A DNA stretch of 64,000 nt from JADLHS01 sp964539515. Its GTDB lineage: Bacteria; Verrucomicrobiota; Verrucomicrobiia; Limisphaerales; JADLHS01. Below the pieces are notes generated by a model. That model did not search any database. It was not told the DNA's origin and saw only the letters and a list, made by a program, of their open reading frames with translations. Where the stretch lies: contig CAZIJO010000004.1 of NCBI GenBank assembly GCA_964539515.1, positions 21,573-85,572 of the forward strand, given 5' to 3'. The translations under genes were made by a program, and so were the position numbers. The number at the start of each line of letters is the position of its first letter. Position 1 is the stretch's first letter. Of the stretch, positions 26,835 through 35,211 are shown one piece after another.

Positions 26835-27425
26835 TCAGTCCCTCGTGATTTCCAAATGCACCTGTTCAACTTGCTCCGTATATCCGGTTGAATGCGTCCA
26901 CGGAACAACCTCCGTGGTAACAACCAAACCTTCGGAGTGTTCGGACATTTTTGGTTTGAATCTTCGGGCACGCTGCGGATCAAACCACAAAACCGACGGC
27001 TCCGGCTTGCCAACTGAAACCTCGTAAATGTTCGCTCCAGGCTCTGGGGTCTTAATGATGAAAAACGTGCCGTGTCGAGTGACGCCTGCAACCTTGGACG
27101 GCAACGTGAACAGCGGCGGGAGAATCCACGTTGGATGGCAGTGGGTAAAACCTGCGAATTTATGGGAGAATTGGCCATCCGGATCAGTCAAAACCGCCAC
27201 ACGCTCCACTTGATGAGCGCCCGCAACGTCATCCAAAAACCTGACGGTCTTCGCATCCAGTTTGTCAAAGTGACCCTGAAGCAAAACGATTTCAGCATTC
27301 GGAAGCCCACGCCCCTGGGCATCGACTAGCCTCCCATCCACGAATTGCCCGCCGACGGCATGAAGTCCTCCGGGCAAAACGCATCCATTCTGGGTTACCA
27401 CCAGAAACATCAAAACCCAAACCAT
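26835..27425 (-). CDS. Hypothetical secreted protein, carboxypeptidase-regulatory-like
   Basis: 196 aa. The N-terminus is hydrophobic and contains a cysteine in a weak lipobox (TQNGC, residues 11-15), so it may be a lipoprotein or simply secreted. Residues about 27-90 (DGRLVDAQGRGLPNAEIVLL then DPDGQFSH) have the pattern of a carboxypeptidase-regulatory-like/prealbumin fold. No catalytic residues seen. Base composition is lower in GC than neighbours, suggesting a separate origin. No operon partner; flanked by repeat-rich DNA on both sides. Function unknown. Confidence 0.55.
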   Translation of the reverse strand: MVWVLMFLVVTQNGCVLPGGLHAVGGQFVDGRLVDAQGRGLPNAEIVLLQGHFDKLDAKTVRFLDDVAGAHQVERVAVLTDPDGQFSHKFAGFTHCHPTWILPPLFTLPSKVAGVTRHGTFFIIKTPEPGANIYEVSVGKPEPSVLWFDPQRARRFKPKMSEHSEGLVVTTEVVPWTHSTGYTEQVEQVHLEITRD

Positions 27426-27894
27426 CGTCGCGATCAGTTTTGGCTGGGGCGTGGGGGTTTTTTGTTAATGCTTGGGTCCGGTGTCTCAGCTGACAACTCG
27501 GATACCGCCCATGGCGGTTATCCGCCTTCACTTCTCTCTTGTCGAGAATAATTCCCCGCGAATCTGTCAAAGCGATGAACACAACAAAGGCGAGCTTCGG
27601 AGAGATTCTCCCTGGTAGCGGCGGGCGTCCCGCCTGCCGTAAAGCCGGTGCGTCCCGCCCGGCGGACATGGCCACCTGCGAAGCCGGCGCGATTGGGGTT
27701 TTGTGAGACTGCAAAAATTCGCAGATCTTTTCCGGGCGGCAGGATGCCGCCCTTTACGTCAGGCAAGATGCCCGACGCTACGCATTAAGCACCATCCGGT
27801 AAACGCCGCCGCCAGTTTGCGGTTAGATTTTGCCAATATCCGGTGAGACGGTCATGGCGGCGGCGTTAACGTGGCGGCAAGTAGTCCAAACACC
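27426..27894. other. Intergenic region with terminal-inverted-repeat element
   Basis: About 470 bp. Contains the element 27615-27781 (separate entry). No intact gene seen. Confidence 0.5.
27615..27781. repeat. Element with about 43-nt terminal inverted repeats
   Basis: Starting GTAGCG, the first 29 nt of the left arm (from 27615) match the reverse complement of the right arm (ending 27781) at 24 positions. The similarity continues with one gap for about 14 nt more. Each arm holds its own small dyad (GCGGG-CGT-CCCGC in the left, GGGCGGC...GCCGCCC in the right). Non-coding. Confidence 0.7.
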
Positions 27895-29178
27895 ATGAAT
27901 ACGCCTGCCGTTCCCTCCTGGGGCGCGCAACTCACGCGCCGGACCTTCCTTCACCAAACCACCCGCGCCGCCGCCGGCATCGCCCTCGCCGCGCCGTTCG
28001 TTTCGCGCGGCCGCGTCCTCGGCGCCAATGACCGCATTGGCGTCGGCTTCATTGGCGTGGGCGGGCGCGGACAAAGCCACGTCAACACCGTCAAAAAGCT
28101 CGGCGAATCAGGGGGGGAGCTGGTCCAGATCGTCGCGGTCTGTGATGCCTATGGTTATCGCCTGAATGAAGTCGCGAAAGCGACCGGCGCCAAGGCTTAC
28201 CGAAAACATCAGGAACTGCTGGCGGACGCCAATGTGGACGTGGTGTGTGTCGCCACGCCGGATCGGTTGCACGTGCCGCAGGCCATTGATGCGATTCGCG
28301 CCGGGAAGGACGTCTATTGCGAGAAGCCGATGGGGCATTGGAGTCAATTCGACGTGAGCCGGCAGTTTTGTGATGAAGCGCAAAAGCTGAAGCGCGTGGT
28401 GCAGGTTGGCAACCAGGGCAATTCCAGTCCGGCCTGGGGCAAGGTGCGCGATCTGGTGCAACAAGGCGCGGTGGGCCGCATCCAACACGTGCAGGCCGGC
28501 TATTTTCGTTACGGCGATTGGGGCGAGCGGATGCCCATCCCCGACCGGGAGGCGAAGCCCGGTCCGGATCTCGACTGGGATGCGTTCCTCGGCGACGCGC
28601 CCAAGGTGCCGTTCACCGTGGAACGATTCTTCAGCTGGCGGCGCTACCTGGATTACGCGGGCGGCCCCAGCACGGATTTGTTCCCGCACGTTTTCACCCC
28701 CTTCGTCAGCGCGCTCGGCCTGAACTACCCTTCCCTCGCCGTCGCTTCCGGCGGCGTCTTCAAATTCACGACCTACGACCGCGAAGTGCCGGACACGTTC
28801 AGCATGTGCGTGGATTATCCGGAAAAGGCGACCGTGAATCTGGTGTGCACGCTGAGCAACGACTACGTCACGGAGCCGGCCATCCGGGGCGATGAAGGCA
28901 CGTTGACCTTGCAGAACGCCGGCGGCTGGGAAGGCGGGTTCGACAGCATCACGGTCATTCCGCACAAGGGCGAACGGCGGGTGGTGCCCGGGCTCAAGAC
29001 CGAGGCCACACCGTTGCACTGGAAGAATTTTCTGTCCTGCGTTCGCACCCGTCAAAAACCCGTGAGCGATGTCGAATTCGGCCTCAAGGTGCAGGCCGCG
29101 CTGAGCATGTCGATGGTGGCGTTCCTCAACCGGAAAGTGGCCACGTTCGATCCGGCGAAACGTGAGATTGTGATCTGA
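27895..29178 (+). CDS. Gfo/Idh/MocA oxidoreductase with Tat signal (1)
   Basis: 427 aa. Twin-arginine leader (TRRTFLHQT followed by a hydrophobic stretch ending VSRGRVLGA), so a folded, cofactor-loaded enzyme is exported. NAD(P)-binding GFIGVGGRG about 30 residues after it, conserved EKP motif (YCEKPMGHW) and a C-terminal beta-sheet domain. Known: the family oxidises or reduces sugars, inositols and their derivatives, and includes GH109-type glycosidases. ATG at 27895 chosen; a GTG 24 nt upstream is possible. Its stop is 3 nt before the next start, so it forms an operon with the PmoA-like gene and probably the isomerase. Confidence 0.88.
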   Translation: MNTPAVPSWGAQLTRRTFLHQTTRAAAGIALAAPFVSRGRVLGANDRIGVGFIGVGGRGQSHVNTVKKLGESGGELVQIVAVCDAYGYRLNEVAKATGAKAYRKHQELLADANVDVVCVATPDRLHVPQAIDAIRAGKDVYCEKPMGHWSQFDVSRQFCDEAQKLKRVVQVGNQGNSSPAWGKVRDLVQQGAVGRIQHVQAGYFRYGDWGERMPIPDREAKPGPDLDWDAFLGDAPKVPFTVERFFSWRRYLDYAGGPSTDLFPHVFTPFVSALGLNYPSLAVASGGVFKFTTYDREVPDTFSMCVDYPEKATVNLVCTLSNDYVTEPAIRGDEGTLTLQNAGGWEGGFDSITVIPHKGERRVVPGLKTEATPLHWKNFLSCVRTRQKPVSDVEFGLKVQAALSMSMVAFLNRKVATFDPAKREIVI

Positions 29179-29181
29179 CGC

Positions 29182-30351
29182 ATGAAAAAGCCCCTCCTTC
29201 GTTGTTTTGATTGGAAGAAAGACCGGTGCAGGGGAAACGACTCCCTCTCCCCCGCCGCGGGGGAGAGGGCCGGGGTGAGGGGGCCGCGTGCGTGGCGCGA
29301 GATTGTGGGGATGACTGCAAGGGAGCCAACCCCTCACCCCGACCCTCTCCCCACCCGATGGGGAGAGGGAATCCGTCCGTGCACTTTCAAAAACGCCAAT
29401 GCCGACCAGAAAAAGCAGAGAGTCAAAACTTTACTTGCCTTGTCTGCATTGACGCCCCTTTTCGCAGGTGCTTGTGCGGCGCAAACACCGCTGCGCCTGG
29501 AAGCGGGAGTGGCGACGAATGCGTGGGTCGTGACGCACAACGGCCAGGCCTTGCTGCGGTATGTTTTCAATCCGCGCCAGAACAAACCGTACGTCGCCGA
29601 GTTCAGTGCGCCCGGGGGACGCAACATCCTGCGCGATGCCCCGTCCGACCATTTGCACCATCACGGATTGATGTATGCCATCAAGGTCAATGGGCTGAAT
29701 TTCTGGGAGGAAGTCTCCGGCAACGGCGTCGAGCGGGTGGTGGAAACAACCGCCTCCGTGTCCGGGGGCACGGCCACGTTGCGGCAGACAATTCACTGGG
29801 TTGCCCCACAGGATGCTTTTCTCGCGGACACCACGCCAGCCGCGTTGCTCGTCGAGCGGCGAACGCTCAGCCTGGCCGTGGATTCCGCCACGCGCGAAGC
29901 GGCACTCGAATGGAAGGCGGATTTTGAAGTCGGCAAGAAAACGAATGAGGTTGCCCTGACCGGCGCGACCTATCACGGACTGGGCATGCGGTACCTGCAA
30001 GAGCTCGATGCGCTCGCCAATCACAGCTATGCCGGGCGCAAGCCCGACCTCGTCAACCGCCAGGAAGTGTCACCGGCCAAGTGGGCGGCGGTTTCGTTTG
30101 CGGCGGCGGACCAACCCGCCACGATCGCTCTGATACCGCACCCGGCCAATGCCCGCGGCGACGGCCAGTTTTTCGCGATGCGCACGCCGTTCGCCTATCT
30201 CGCGGCCACGCAGGGATTGGACAAGGAGCCGCTGGTTTACCACAGCGGTGACAAGTTCACGCTGCGCTACCTGTTGGTGCTTTATCCCGAAGTGAAAGCC
30301 ACCGAAGCCCTTGAAGCCCGCGCGCGGCGCTGGCGTGAATCATCCCCTTGA
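29182..30351 (+). CDS. PmoA-like (DUF6807) secreted protein with repeat-derived N-terminus
   Basis: 389 aa as read. Residues about 100-389 match the family annotated as methane oxygenase PmoA (DUF6807) in Verrucomicrobia and Planctomycetes; hallmarks are DHLHHHGLMYAIKVNGLNFW and YHGLGMRY. It is not the copper methane monooxygenase subunit. Known function: none proven; nearly always next to Gfo/Idh/MocA genes. A signal peptide-like stretch (TLLALSALTPLFAGACA) sits near residues 82-98 instead of at the N-terminus: the preceding 80 codons include two REP-like elements translated in frame. The only in-frame ATG with sensible spacing is 29182, three bases after the upstream stop. Export may be impaired unless a later non-ATG start is used. 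Confidence 0.75.
   Translation: MKKPLLRCFDWKKDRCRGNDSLSPAAGERAGVRGPRAWREIVGMTAREPTPHPDPLPTRWGEGIRPCTFKNANADQKKQRVKTLLALSALTPLFAGACAAQTPLRLEAGVATNAWVVTHNGQALLRYVFNPRQNKPYVAEFSAPGGRNILRDAPSDHLHHHGLMYAIKVNGLNFWEEVSGNGVERVVETTASVSGGTATLRQTIHWVAPQDAFLADTTPAALLVERRTLSLAVDSATREAALEWKADFEVGKKTNEVALTGATYHGLGMRYLQELDALANHSYAGRKPDLVNRQEVSPAKWAAVSFAAADQPATIALIPHPANARGDGQFFAMRTPFAYLAATQGLDKEPLVYHSGDKFTLRYLLVLYPEVKATEALEARARRWRESSP
29243..29283 (+). repeat. REP-like element in 5' part of PmoA-like gene (left)
   Basis: Palindrome CCCTCTCCCCC...GGGGGAGAGGG followed by the tail CCGGGGTGAGGGG. Same family as 4187-4227. Confidence 0.8.
29331..29369 (-). repeat. REP-like element in 5' part of PmoA-like gene (right)
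   Basis: Tail CCCTCACCCCGA followed by CCTCTCCCC...GGGGAGAGG. It is inverted relative to 29243-29283, tails facing each other about 48 nt apart. Confidence 0.8.
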
Positions 30352-30387
30352 AAACTCCCAACCACCAACCCTCAACCCTGCATCGCC

Positions 30388-31212
30388 ATGGCTAAAATCA
30401 AAATCGGTATCAACCTCGAGTTCGTCCGGCACGAGGACAAGTGCTTCGAGTGGGGCGTCGCAAAAGCGGCGGAACTCGGCTACGAATACGTCGAGCCCAT
30501 GGTCCATCTTGGCCGCGAACTGCTGAGTGAAGCGGGCTATTTCCACAGCGTTTCCATGCTGGACGATCCGCTGCGCATCAAACGGGCATGCGCGAAAGCG
30601 GGCGTCAAGTTGTCCGGGCTTTCGGGCCATACCCCCATCACCAAGCCCGAGATTGGCGTCGAGTACCTGAAGCAGGCCATCCGCTTTGCCGCGGAGTGCG
30701 GCGCGCCGGTGGTGAACACCGACGAAGGCCCCAAACAGCCGTGGACGACTGCCGCCGAGGACCACGTACTGATGCGTTACACGCTGATGGAGGCCGCGAA
30801 AGTCGCCGAACCTCGCGGGATCGCCATCGGCATCGAGTGTCACCAGCAATACAGCAAGACGCCCGCCGGCCTCGACCGCATCTACAAGCTCGTCAAAAAT
30901 CCGGCCATCGGGATCAACTTCGACACCGGCAACAGTTATCTCGCCGGCGAGAATCCCTACCGGTGGCTCGAACGAGTCGTCGGTCGCCTGGTGCATTTGC
31001 ATGCCAAGGACATTTCCATCCAGCAGTCGTCCTCCGAGCGCGGGAAGGTCACCGGCACCCCCGTTGGCTGCGCGTGTGGCGATGGGGTGATTGATTGGGC
31101 ACGCGTGATCAAGCTGTGCCGGAAGGCGAAACGCGACATCGTGCTCTCGGTCGAATGCGGCACGGTCGATCAGGCGGGACGGTCGATTGCCCATCTGAAA
31201 AGGCTGCTCTAG
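30388..31212 (+). CDS. Sugar phosphate isomerase/epimerase (xylose isomerase-like TIM barrel)
   Basis: 274 aa, no signal peptide, cytoplasmic. AP-endonuclease-2/xylose-isomerase-like TIM barrel: metal ligands fit Glu in GIECHQQYS, Asp in NFDTGNSYL, His in HLHAKDI and Glu in SVECGTVD. Known: such proteins epimerise or isomerise sugars and keto-sugars (also inosose or 3-keto-sugar processing). It follows the PmoA-like gene by 36 nt and precedes a second Gfo/Idh/MocA gene by 36 nt, a pairing typical for cyclitol or 3-keto-glycoside pathways. Confidence 0.88.
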   Translation: MAKIKIGINLEFVRHEDKCFEWGVAKAAELGYEYVEPMVHLGRELLSEAGYFHSVSMLDDPLRIKRACAKAGVKLSGLSGHTPITKPEIGVEYLKQAIRFAAECGAPVVNTDEGPKQPWTTAAEDHVLMRYTLMEAAKVAEPRGIAIGIECHQQYSKTPAGLDRIYKLVKNPAIGINFDTGNSYLAGENPYRWLERVVGRLVHLHAKDISIQQSSSERGKVTGTPVGCACGDGVIDWARVIKLCRKAKRDIVLSVECGTVDQAGRSIAHLKRLL

Positions 31213-31237
31213 GCCCGCCTCGGCGCCGAAACCATTG

Positions 31238-31243
31238 AAAGGA
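31238..31243 (+). promoter_or_regulatory. Shine-Dalgarno site of the second Gfo/Idh/MocA gene
   Basis: AAAGGA five bases before ATG 31249. It supports this start. Confidence 0.6.
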
Positions 31244-31248
31244 TTATT

Positions 31249-32625
31249 ATGAACACGTCTCTCCCCAACAACGAATCTGGTTCCACTCCCGGCCGCCAAC
31301 CCACCCGGCGTGAGTTTCTCGTCACCGGGAGCAAAGCGGTCGCGGCGTCCGCGCTGGCGGGCATGACCCTGCCGCACGTCCATGCCGCGGAGGATAACAC
31401 GCTGCGACTCGCGTTGGTGGGTTGCGGCGGTCGTGGCACGGGCGCGGCCGCCAACGCGTTCGAAGCCACCGGCGGCCCAGTCAAGCTTGTAGCGATGGCC
31501 GATGTGTTTGAACAAAAGCTGACCATGGCTGCCAATACGCTCGGCGAGAAGTTTCCCGCACAGGTGGACGTTCCTCCGGATCGACGCTTTCTCGGGTTCG
31601 ATGCCTACCGCAAGGCCATGGATTGCCTGCGCCCGGGCGATGTGGTTTTGCTGACCACGCACGCCGGTTTCCGCGCGACGCATCTCGCGTACGCCGTTGA
31701 TAAAGGGCTGAACGTGTTCATGGAAAAATCCTTCGCCCCGGATCCGGGCGGCATTCAGCGCATCCTCCAGCTGGGGGAGGCCGCCGAGAAGAAGAATCTC
31801 AAGGTTGCCACCGGCTTGATGTGCCGCCATTCCTCGGCCCGCCACGCCTTGATCCAAAAGATCCGCGACGGCGCGATGGGTGAGATTCAACTCATCCGGG
31901 CCTATCGGATGGATCAGGGCTACAACCTCGGCCCGTGGAAAGGTGGCTGGAGCGAGCTGCTGTGGCAGATCAGCCGCCCCTATTACTTCATGTGGGCGTC
32001 CTCCGGGATCTTTATCGAGCTGATGATTCACCAGATTGACGAGTGCTGCTGGATCAAGGACAGCTGGCCGGTGAGCGCGCACGGTCTGGGCGGCCGGGTG
32101 CCAAACAGCACCGATTGCAGCGAGAACCTCGATACCTACGCCATTGAATACACGTTTGCCGATGGCACCAAGGCCATGGTGGACGGACGTTACATTCCAA
32201 AAACCCAGGATGATTTTTCCACCTACGTGCATGGCACCAAATGCGCCGCGCAGTTTTCCGGCAACATCCATGCCCCCACCGTGCGCATGTATAAGGATCA
32301 ACGTATCGAAAACGAAACCATCGCCTGGCGGCCGGAGCGGGAGCTGGTGAGTCCGTACGTCGCGGAGTGGAGCGAATTGCTGCAGGCCATCCGCCAGGAC
32401 CGGCCGCACAACGAAATCAAACGCTCGGCCTACTCAAATCTCGCGGCCATCATGGGGCGGGCCGCCGTGCACTCCGGCGTCACCATCACCTGGCAGGAGG
32501 CCATGGCGTCCAAGTTCCAGTTCTGTTCCAACGTGGATTTCTCGGCGGACAGTCCGGCCCCGGTCCGCGCCGACGCGAAGGGTCGTTACGTGGCCCCGAT
32601 ACCCGGCGTGTGGTCGGAGGTTTGA
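31249..32625 (+). CDS. Gfo/Idh/MocA oxidoreductase with Tat signal (2)
   Basis: 458 aa. Tat leader TRREFLVTGSKAV with hydrophobic stretch to about residue 46. Cofactor motif ALVGCGGRGTG. The usual EKP motif is EKS here (FMEKSFAPDPGG), a variant found in a distinct verrucomicrobial/planctomycete subfamily. Long C-terminal beta domain (WQISRPYYFMWASSG, GTKCAAQFSGN). Known: NAD(P)-dependent sugar oxidoreductases or glycosidases of the periplasm. Start supported by a good Shine-Dalgarno. Followed after 48 nt by an MFS transporter. Confidence 0.88.
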   Translation: MNTSLPNNESGSTPGRQPTRREFLVTGSKAVAASALAGMTLPHVHAAEDNTLRLALVGCGGRGTGAAANAFEATGGPVKLVAMADVFEQKLTMAANTLGEKFPAQVDVPPDRRFLGFDAYRKAMDCLRPGDVVLLTTHAGFRATHLAYAVDKGLNVFMEKSFAPDPGGIQRILQLGEAAEKKNLKVATGLMCRHSSARHALIQKIRDGAMGEIQLIRAYRMDQGYNLGPWKGGWSELLWQISRPYYFMWASSGIFIELMIHQIDECCWIKDSWPVSAHGLGGRVPNSTDCSENLDTYAIEYTFADGTKAMVDGRYIPKTQDDFSTYVHGTKCAAQFSGNIHAPTVRMYKDQRIENETIAWRPERELVSPYVAEWSELLQAIRQDRPHNEIKRSAYSNLAAIMGRAAVHSGVTITWQEAMASKFQFCSNVDFSADSPAPVRADAKGRYVAPIPGVWSEV

Positions 32626-32673
32626 AACGGTGGCGCTGCGTTCCGCCGCCTTGCCAACCATGCCTTCCCCCCC

Positions 32674-34227
32674 ATGAATGCCCCGCCCCCGGCAGATGCC
32701 TCGCCGCGTGGCATTTCCCCGGCGGATCGGCGCGCGCTGTTCTGGGCATGCTTCACCGCCATCGCCGCCACCGCGGCGGTGTTTGCCGTGCGGGGTCAGG
32801 TGATCGGCGACTGGGCGCGCGAATTCGGCCTGACCGAAACCCAGAAGGGTGAGATTCTGGGCGTTGGCTTGTGGCCCTTTGCCGCGGCCATTGTTGGCGT
32901 CAGCATGGTCGCGGATCGTATCGGCTACGGGAAATGCCTGTTCTTCGCCTTCGTATGCCACGTGGCTTCCACCATCATGCTGATTTTTGCTCAGGGATAC
33001 TGGTGGCTTTACGCCGGCACGTTCCTGGTCTCGATCGGCAATGGCGCCGCCCAGGCCATTGCCGACCCGGTCGTGGCGTCAATGTATCGCCACAACAAGA
33101 CCACCTGGCTGAACATCCTGCACGCAAGCTGGCCGGCCGGGATGGTCCTCGGGGGCATGGCCGGCATCGCCCTGGGCGCGGGCGGCGGTCTGGACTGGCG
33201 CTGGCGCATCGGCATGCTGCTCATCCCGATCCTGCTTTACGGCGTCCTGATGCTGGGTCACCACTTCCCGGTGCATGAGCGCATCGCGGCGGGCGTGTCC
33301 GACCGTGAGATGTTTCGGGAGACCGGCGCGATCGGGCTGTTCCTGGTGCTGGTCTTTCTGTTTGGCGAATTTGGCCGGTTGCTCGGACAGCCGTGGTACG
33401 TCGGCGCGGCGGCCTCCCTGGTGTGCGCGGGACTATTCGGCTTCTACACCCGTTCGCTGGGCCAGCCGATCTTTCTCGTTCTGCTCGTGCTCATGATTCC
33501 GCTGGCGACGACCGAATTGGGTACCGACAGCTGGATTACTTCGCTGATGGAAGGGCCGATGAAAGCCATGGCCCTGAACGCCGGTTGGGTTCTGGTCTAT
33601 ACCTCGCTCATCATGATGATCCTTCGTTTCTGCGCCGCGCCGGTGGTGAAACTGCTCACGCCGTTGGGGGTGCTGATCGCGAGTTGCCTGCTGGCAACGG
33701 CCGGCCTGGTGGCGCTCAGCCGGGCGACGGGGCTGGCGATCCTCGCGGCCGCGACGCTTTACGGGGTGGGCAAGACTTACCTCTGGCCCACGATGCTGGG
33801 CGTCGTGGCCGAGCGTTTTCCCAAGGGGGGCGCGTTGTCGCTCAATGCCACAAGCGCCGTGGGGATGATGAGTGTGGGCGTGGTCGGCACTGTGTTTCTC
33901 GGGCTGATCCAGGATCGCTCGCTCACAACCCGGTTGCAGGTCGAACAGCCCGCCCTCTACCAGCAGGTGGTGGCGGCAAAGACCAGCGTGCTGGGCGACT
34001 ATCAGGCGGTGGACCCAAATCGCGTGAAACAGCTGAATGAAAAAGAACAGACGACGATCCACGAGTTGACCGGGGCCGCCAGCCAGGGCGCGCTGGCGGT
34101 TACCGCGATTTTCCCCGCGGCCATGTTGCTGGGTTACGTGGCACTGCTGCTGATCTTTCGCACGCACGGTGGCTACAGCGCCATCGCCTTGGTCGAGCCA
34201 AATCAAAATGCCAATCCCAGCCCTTGA
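32674..34227 (+). CDS. MFS transporter
   Basis: 517 aa, about 12 hydrophobic spans, inner membrane. Start with FWACFTAIAATAAVFAVRGQVIG (N-terminal helix, read in parts), an MFS loop after helix 2 (MVADRIGYGK) and an extended cytoplasmic loop before the last helices (residues about 410-475, rich in Gln/Val/Asn). Known: major facilitator proteins take up sugars or acids. Substrate not readable; the neighbourhood (Gfo/Idh/MocA, isomerase, ThuA) suggests a sugar derivative. The next gene starts 28 nt downstream. Confidence 0.88.
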   Translation: MNAPPPADASPRGISPADRRALFWACFTAIAATAAVFAVRGQVIGDWAREFGLTETQKGEILGVGLWPFAAAIVGVSMVADRIGYGKCLFFAFVCHVASTIMLIFAQGYWWLYAGTFLVSIGNGAAQAIADPVVASMYRHNKTTWLNILHASWPAGMVLGGMAGIALGAGGGLDWRWRIGMLLIPILLYGVLMLGHHFPVHERIAAGVSDREMFRETGAIGLFLVLVFLFGEFGRLLGQPWYVGAAASLVCAGLFGFYTRSLGQPIFLVLLVLMIPLATTELGTDSWITSLMEGPMKAMALNAGWVLVYTSLIMMILRFCAAPVVKLLTPLGVLIASCLLATAGLVALSRATGLAILAAATLYGVGKTYLWPTMLGVVAERFPKGGALSLNATSAVGMMSVGVVGTVFLGLIQDRSLTTRLQVEQPALYQQVVAAKTSVLGDYQAVDPNRVKQLNEKEQTTIHELTGAASQGALAVTAIFPAAMLLGYVALLLIFRTHGGYSAIALVEPNQNANPSP

Positions 34228-34255
34228 TTACCCTTTGAATCCAGCGCCACCCAAA

Positions 34256-35044
34256 ATGAACCCTCCCCGGTATCTGCTTCCACTGGTCCTCTTGCTGGCG
34301 GTCGGCCTGGCCGGCTGCGCAACGAAATCTCCTCCGCGCGACGGTTTCACGGTGCTCGTATTCTCCAAGACCCTGATGTATCGGCACGCCTCGATCACCA
34401 ACGGCATCGCTGCCATCAGGAAACTTGGAATGGAAAACGGCTTTTTTGTCGAAGCAACGGAGGACGCGCGGTGGTTCACGACCACCAATCTGGCGCGATA
34501 CAGGGCGGTCATCTTCCTGAGCACCTCGGGCGACATTTTGAACGATGAACAACAGAGCGCCTTCCAGGATTTCATCGAGCGGGGGGGCGGGTTGGTGGGC
34601 ATCCACGCGGCCGTGGCGGGCGACGTGGCGACCGAGGGTGGCTGGCCGTGGTATGGCCAGGCACTGTGCGCCCGTTTTACGAATCACTCCGCCATTGTGC
34701 CGGCGGCCATTGACGTCGAGGACGCACGAAATCCCTCGACCGCTGCCCTGCCCCGCCGGTGGGTACGAACGGACGAGTGGTATAACTTCATCAAGAGTCC
34801 GCGCGGCGACGTGCGCGTGCTCGCCTCCCTGGACGAATGCACTTACAAAGGCGGCACGATGGGTGGTGATCATCCGGTGGTGTGGGCCCAACAGATCGTC
34901 AAGGGGCGCATGTGGTACACCGCCCTCGGTCACACGGAGGCCAGCTTTACGGAACCATTGTTCCTCCGGCACTTGCTGGGCGGAATCCGCGTGGCGGCGG
35001 GTGCGAAGCCTGCAAGTTTTGAACCCAATCTGAAACCTCGTTGA
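34256..35044 (+). CDS. ThuA domain lipoprotein
   Basis: 262 aa. Lipobox LAGC at about residue 21, so a lipid-anchored protein (ATG 34256; two upstream ATGs would put the signal too far inside). The rest is one ThuA domain: VLVFSKTLMYRHASI start, GGGLVGIHAAVAGD, DEWYNF, MGGDHPVVW and ALGHTEASF. Known: ThuA proteins belong to trehalose/palatinose utilisation loci and have a class-I glutamine amidotransferase-like fold; in Verrucomicrobia and Planctomycetes they accompany DUF1080 and Gfo/Idh/MocA. Function unproven, probably 3-keto-sugar processing. Confidence 0.85.
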   Translation: MNPPRYLLPLVLLLAVGLAGCATKSPPRDGFTVLVFSKTLMYRHASITNGIAAIRKLGMENGFFVEATEDARWFTTTNLARYRAVIFLSTSGDILNDEQQSAFQDFIERGGGLVGIHAAVAGDVATEGGWPWYGQALCARFTNHSAIVPAAIDVEDARNPSTAALPRRWVRTDEWYNFIKSPRGDVRVLASLDECTYKGGTMGGDHPVVWAQQIVKGRMWYTALGHTEASFTEPLFLRHLLGGIRVAAGAKPASFEPNLKPR

Positions 35045-35211
35045 GGGAAACCGTGCAACCGTATCAACAAACCGGAAGAGTTCACACCGCGCAGGAAACG
35101 CAGACCGCTAGTAGCCGCCGACGTGCGGAGGCGGATGGAGTTTGTGTTGCCGTGAAACCGCTCCCTTACGTCGACGGCTCCGAAGTTGGTCACCTTCCCG
35201 TCTCGACCCAC

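Noticed and set aside
29182..30351. PmoA-like protein as evidence for methane oxidation
   Set aside because: DUF6807 proteins carry this name in databases, but the sequence is not the membrane copper subunit and no pmoB or pmoC is present.
30340..32409. Long antisense open frame (689 codons) over the isomerase and second oxidoreductase
   Set aside because: High-GC shadow. The plus-strand products match families over their full length; the antisense translation is His/Arg/Gly-rich with no motif.
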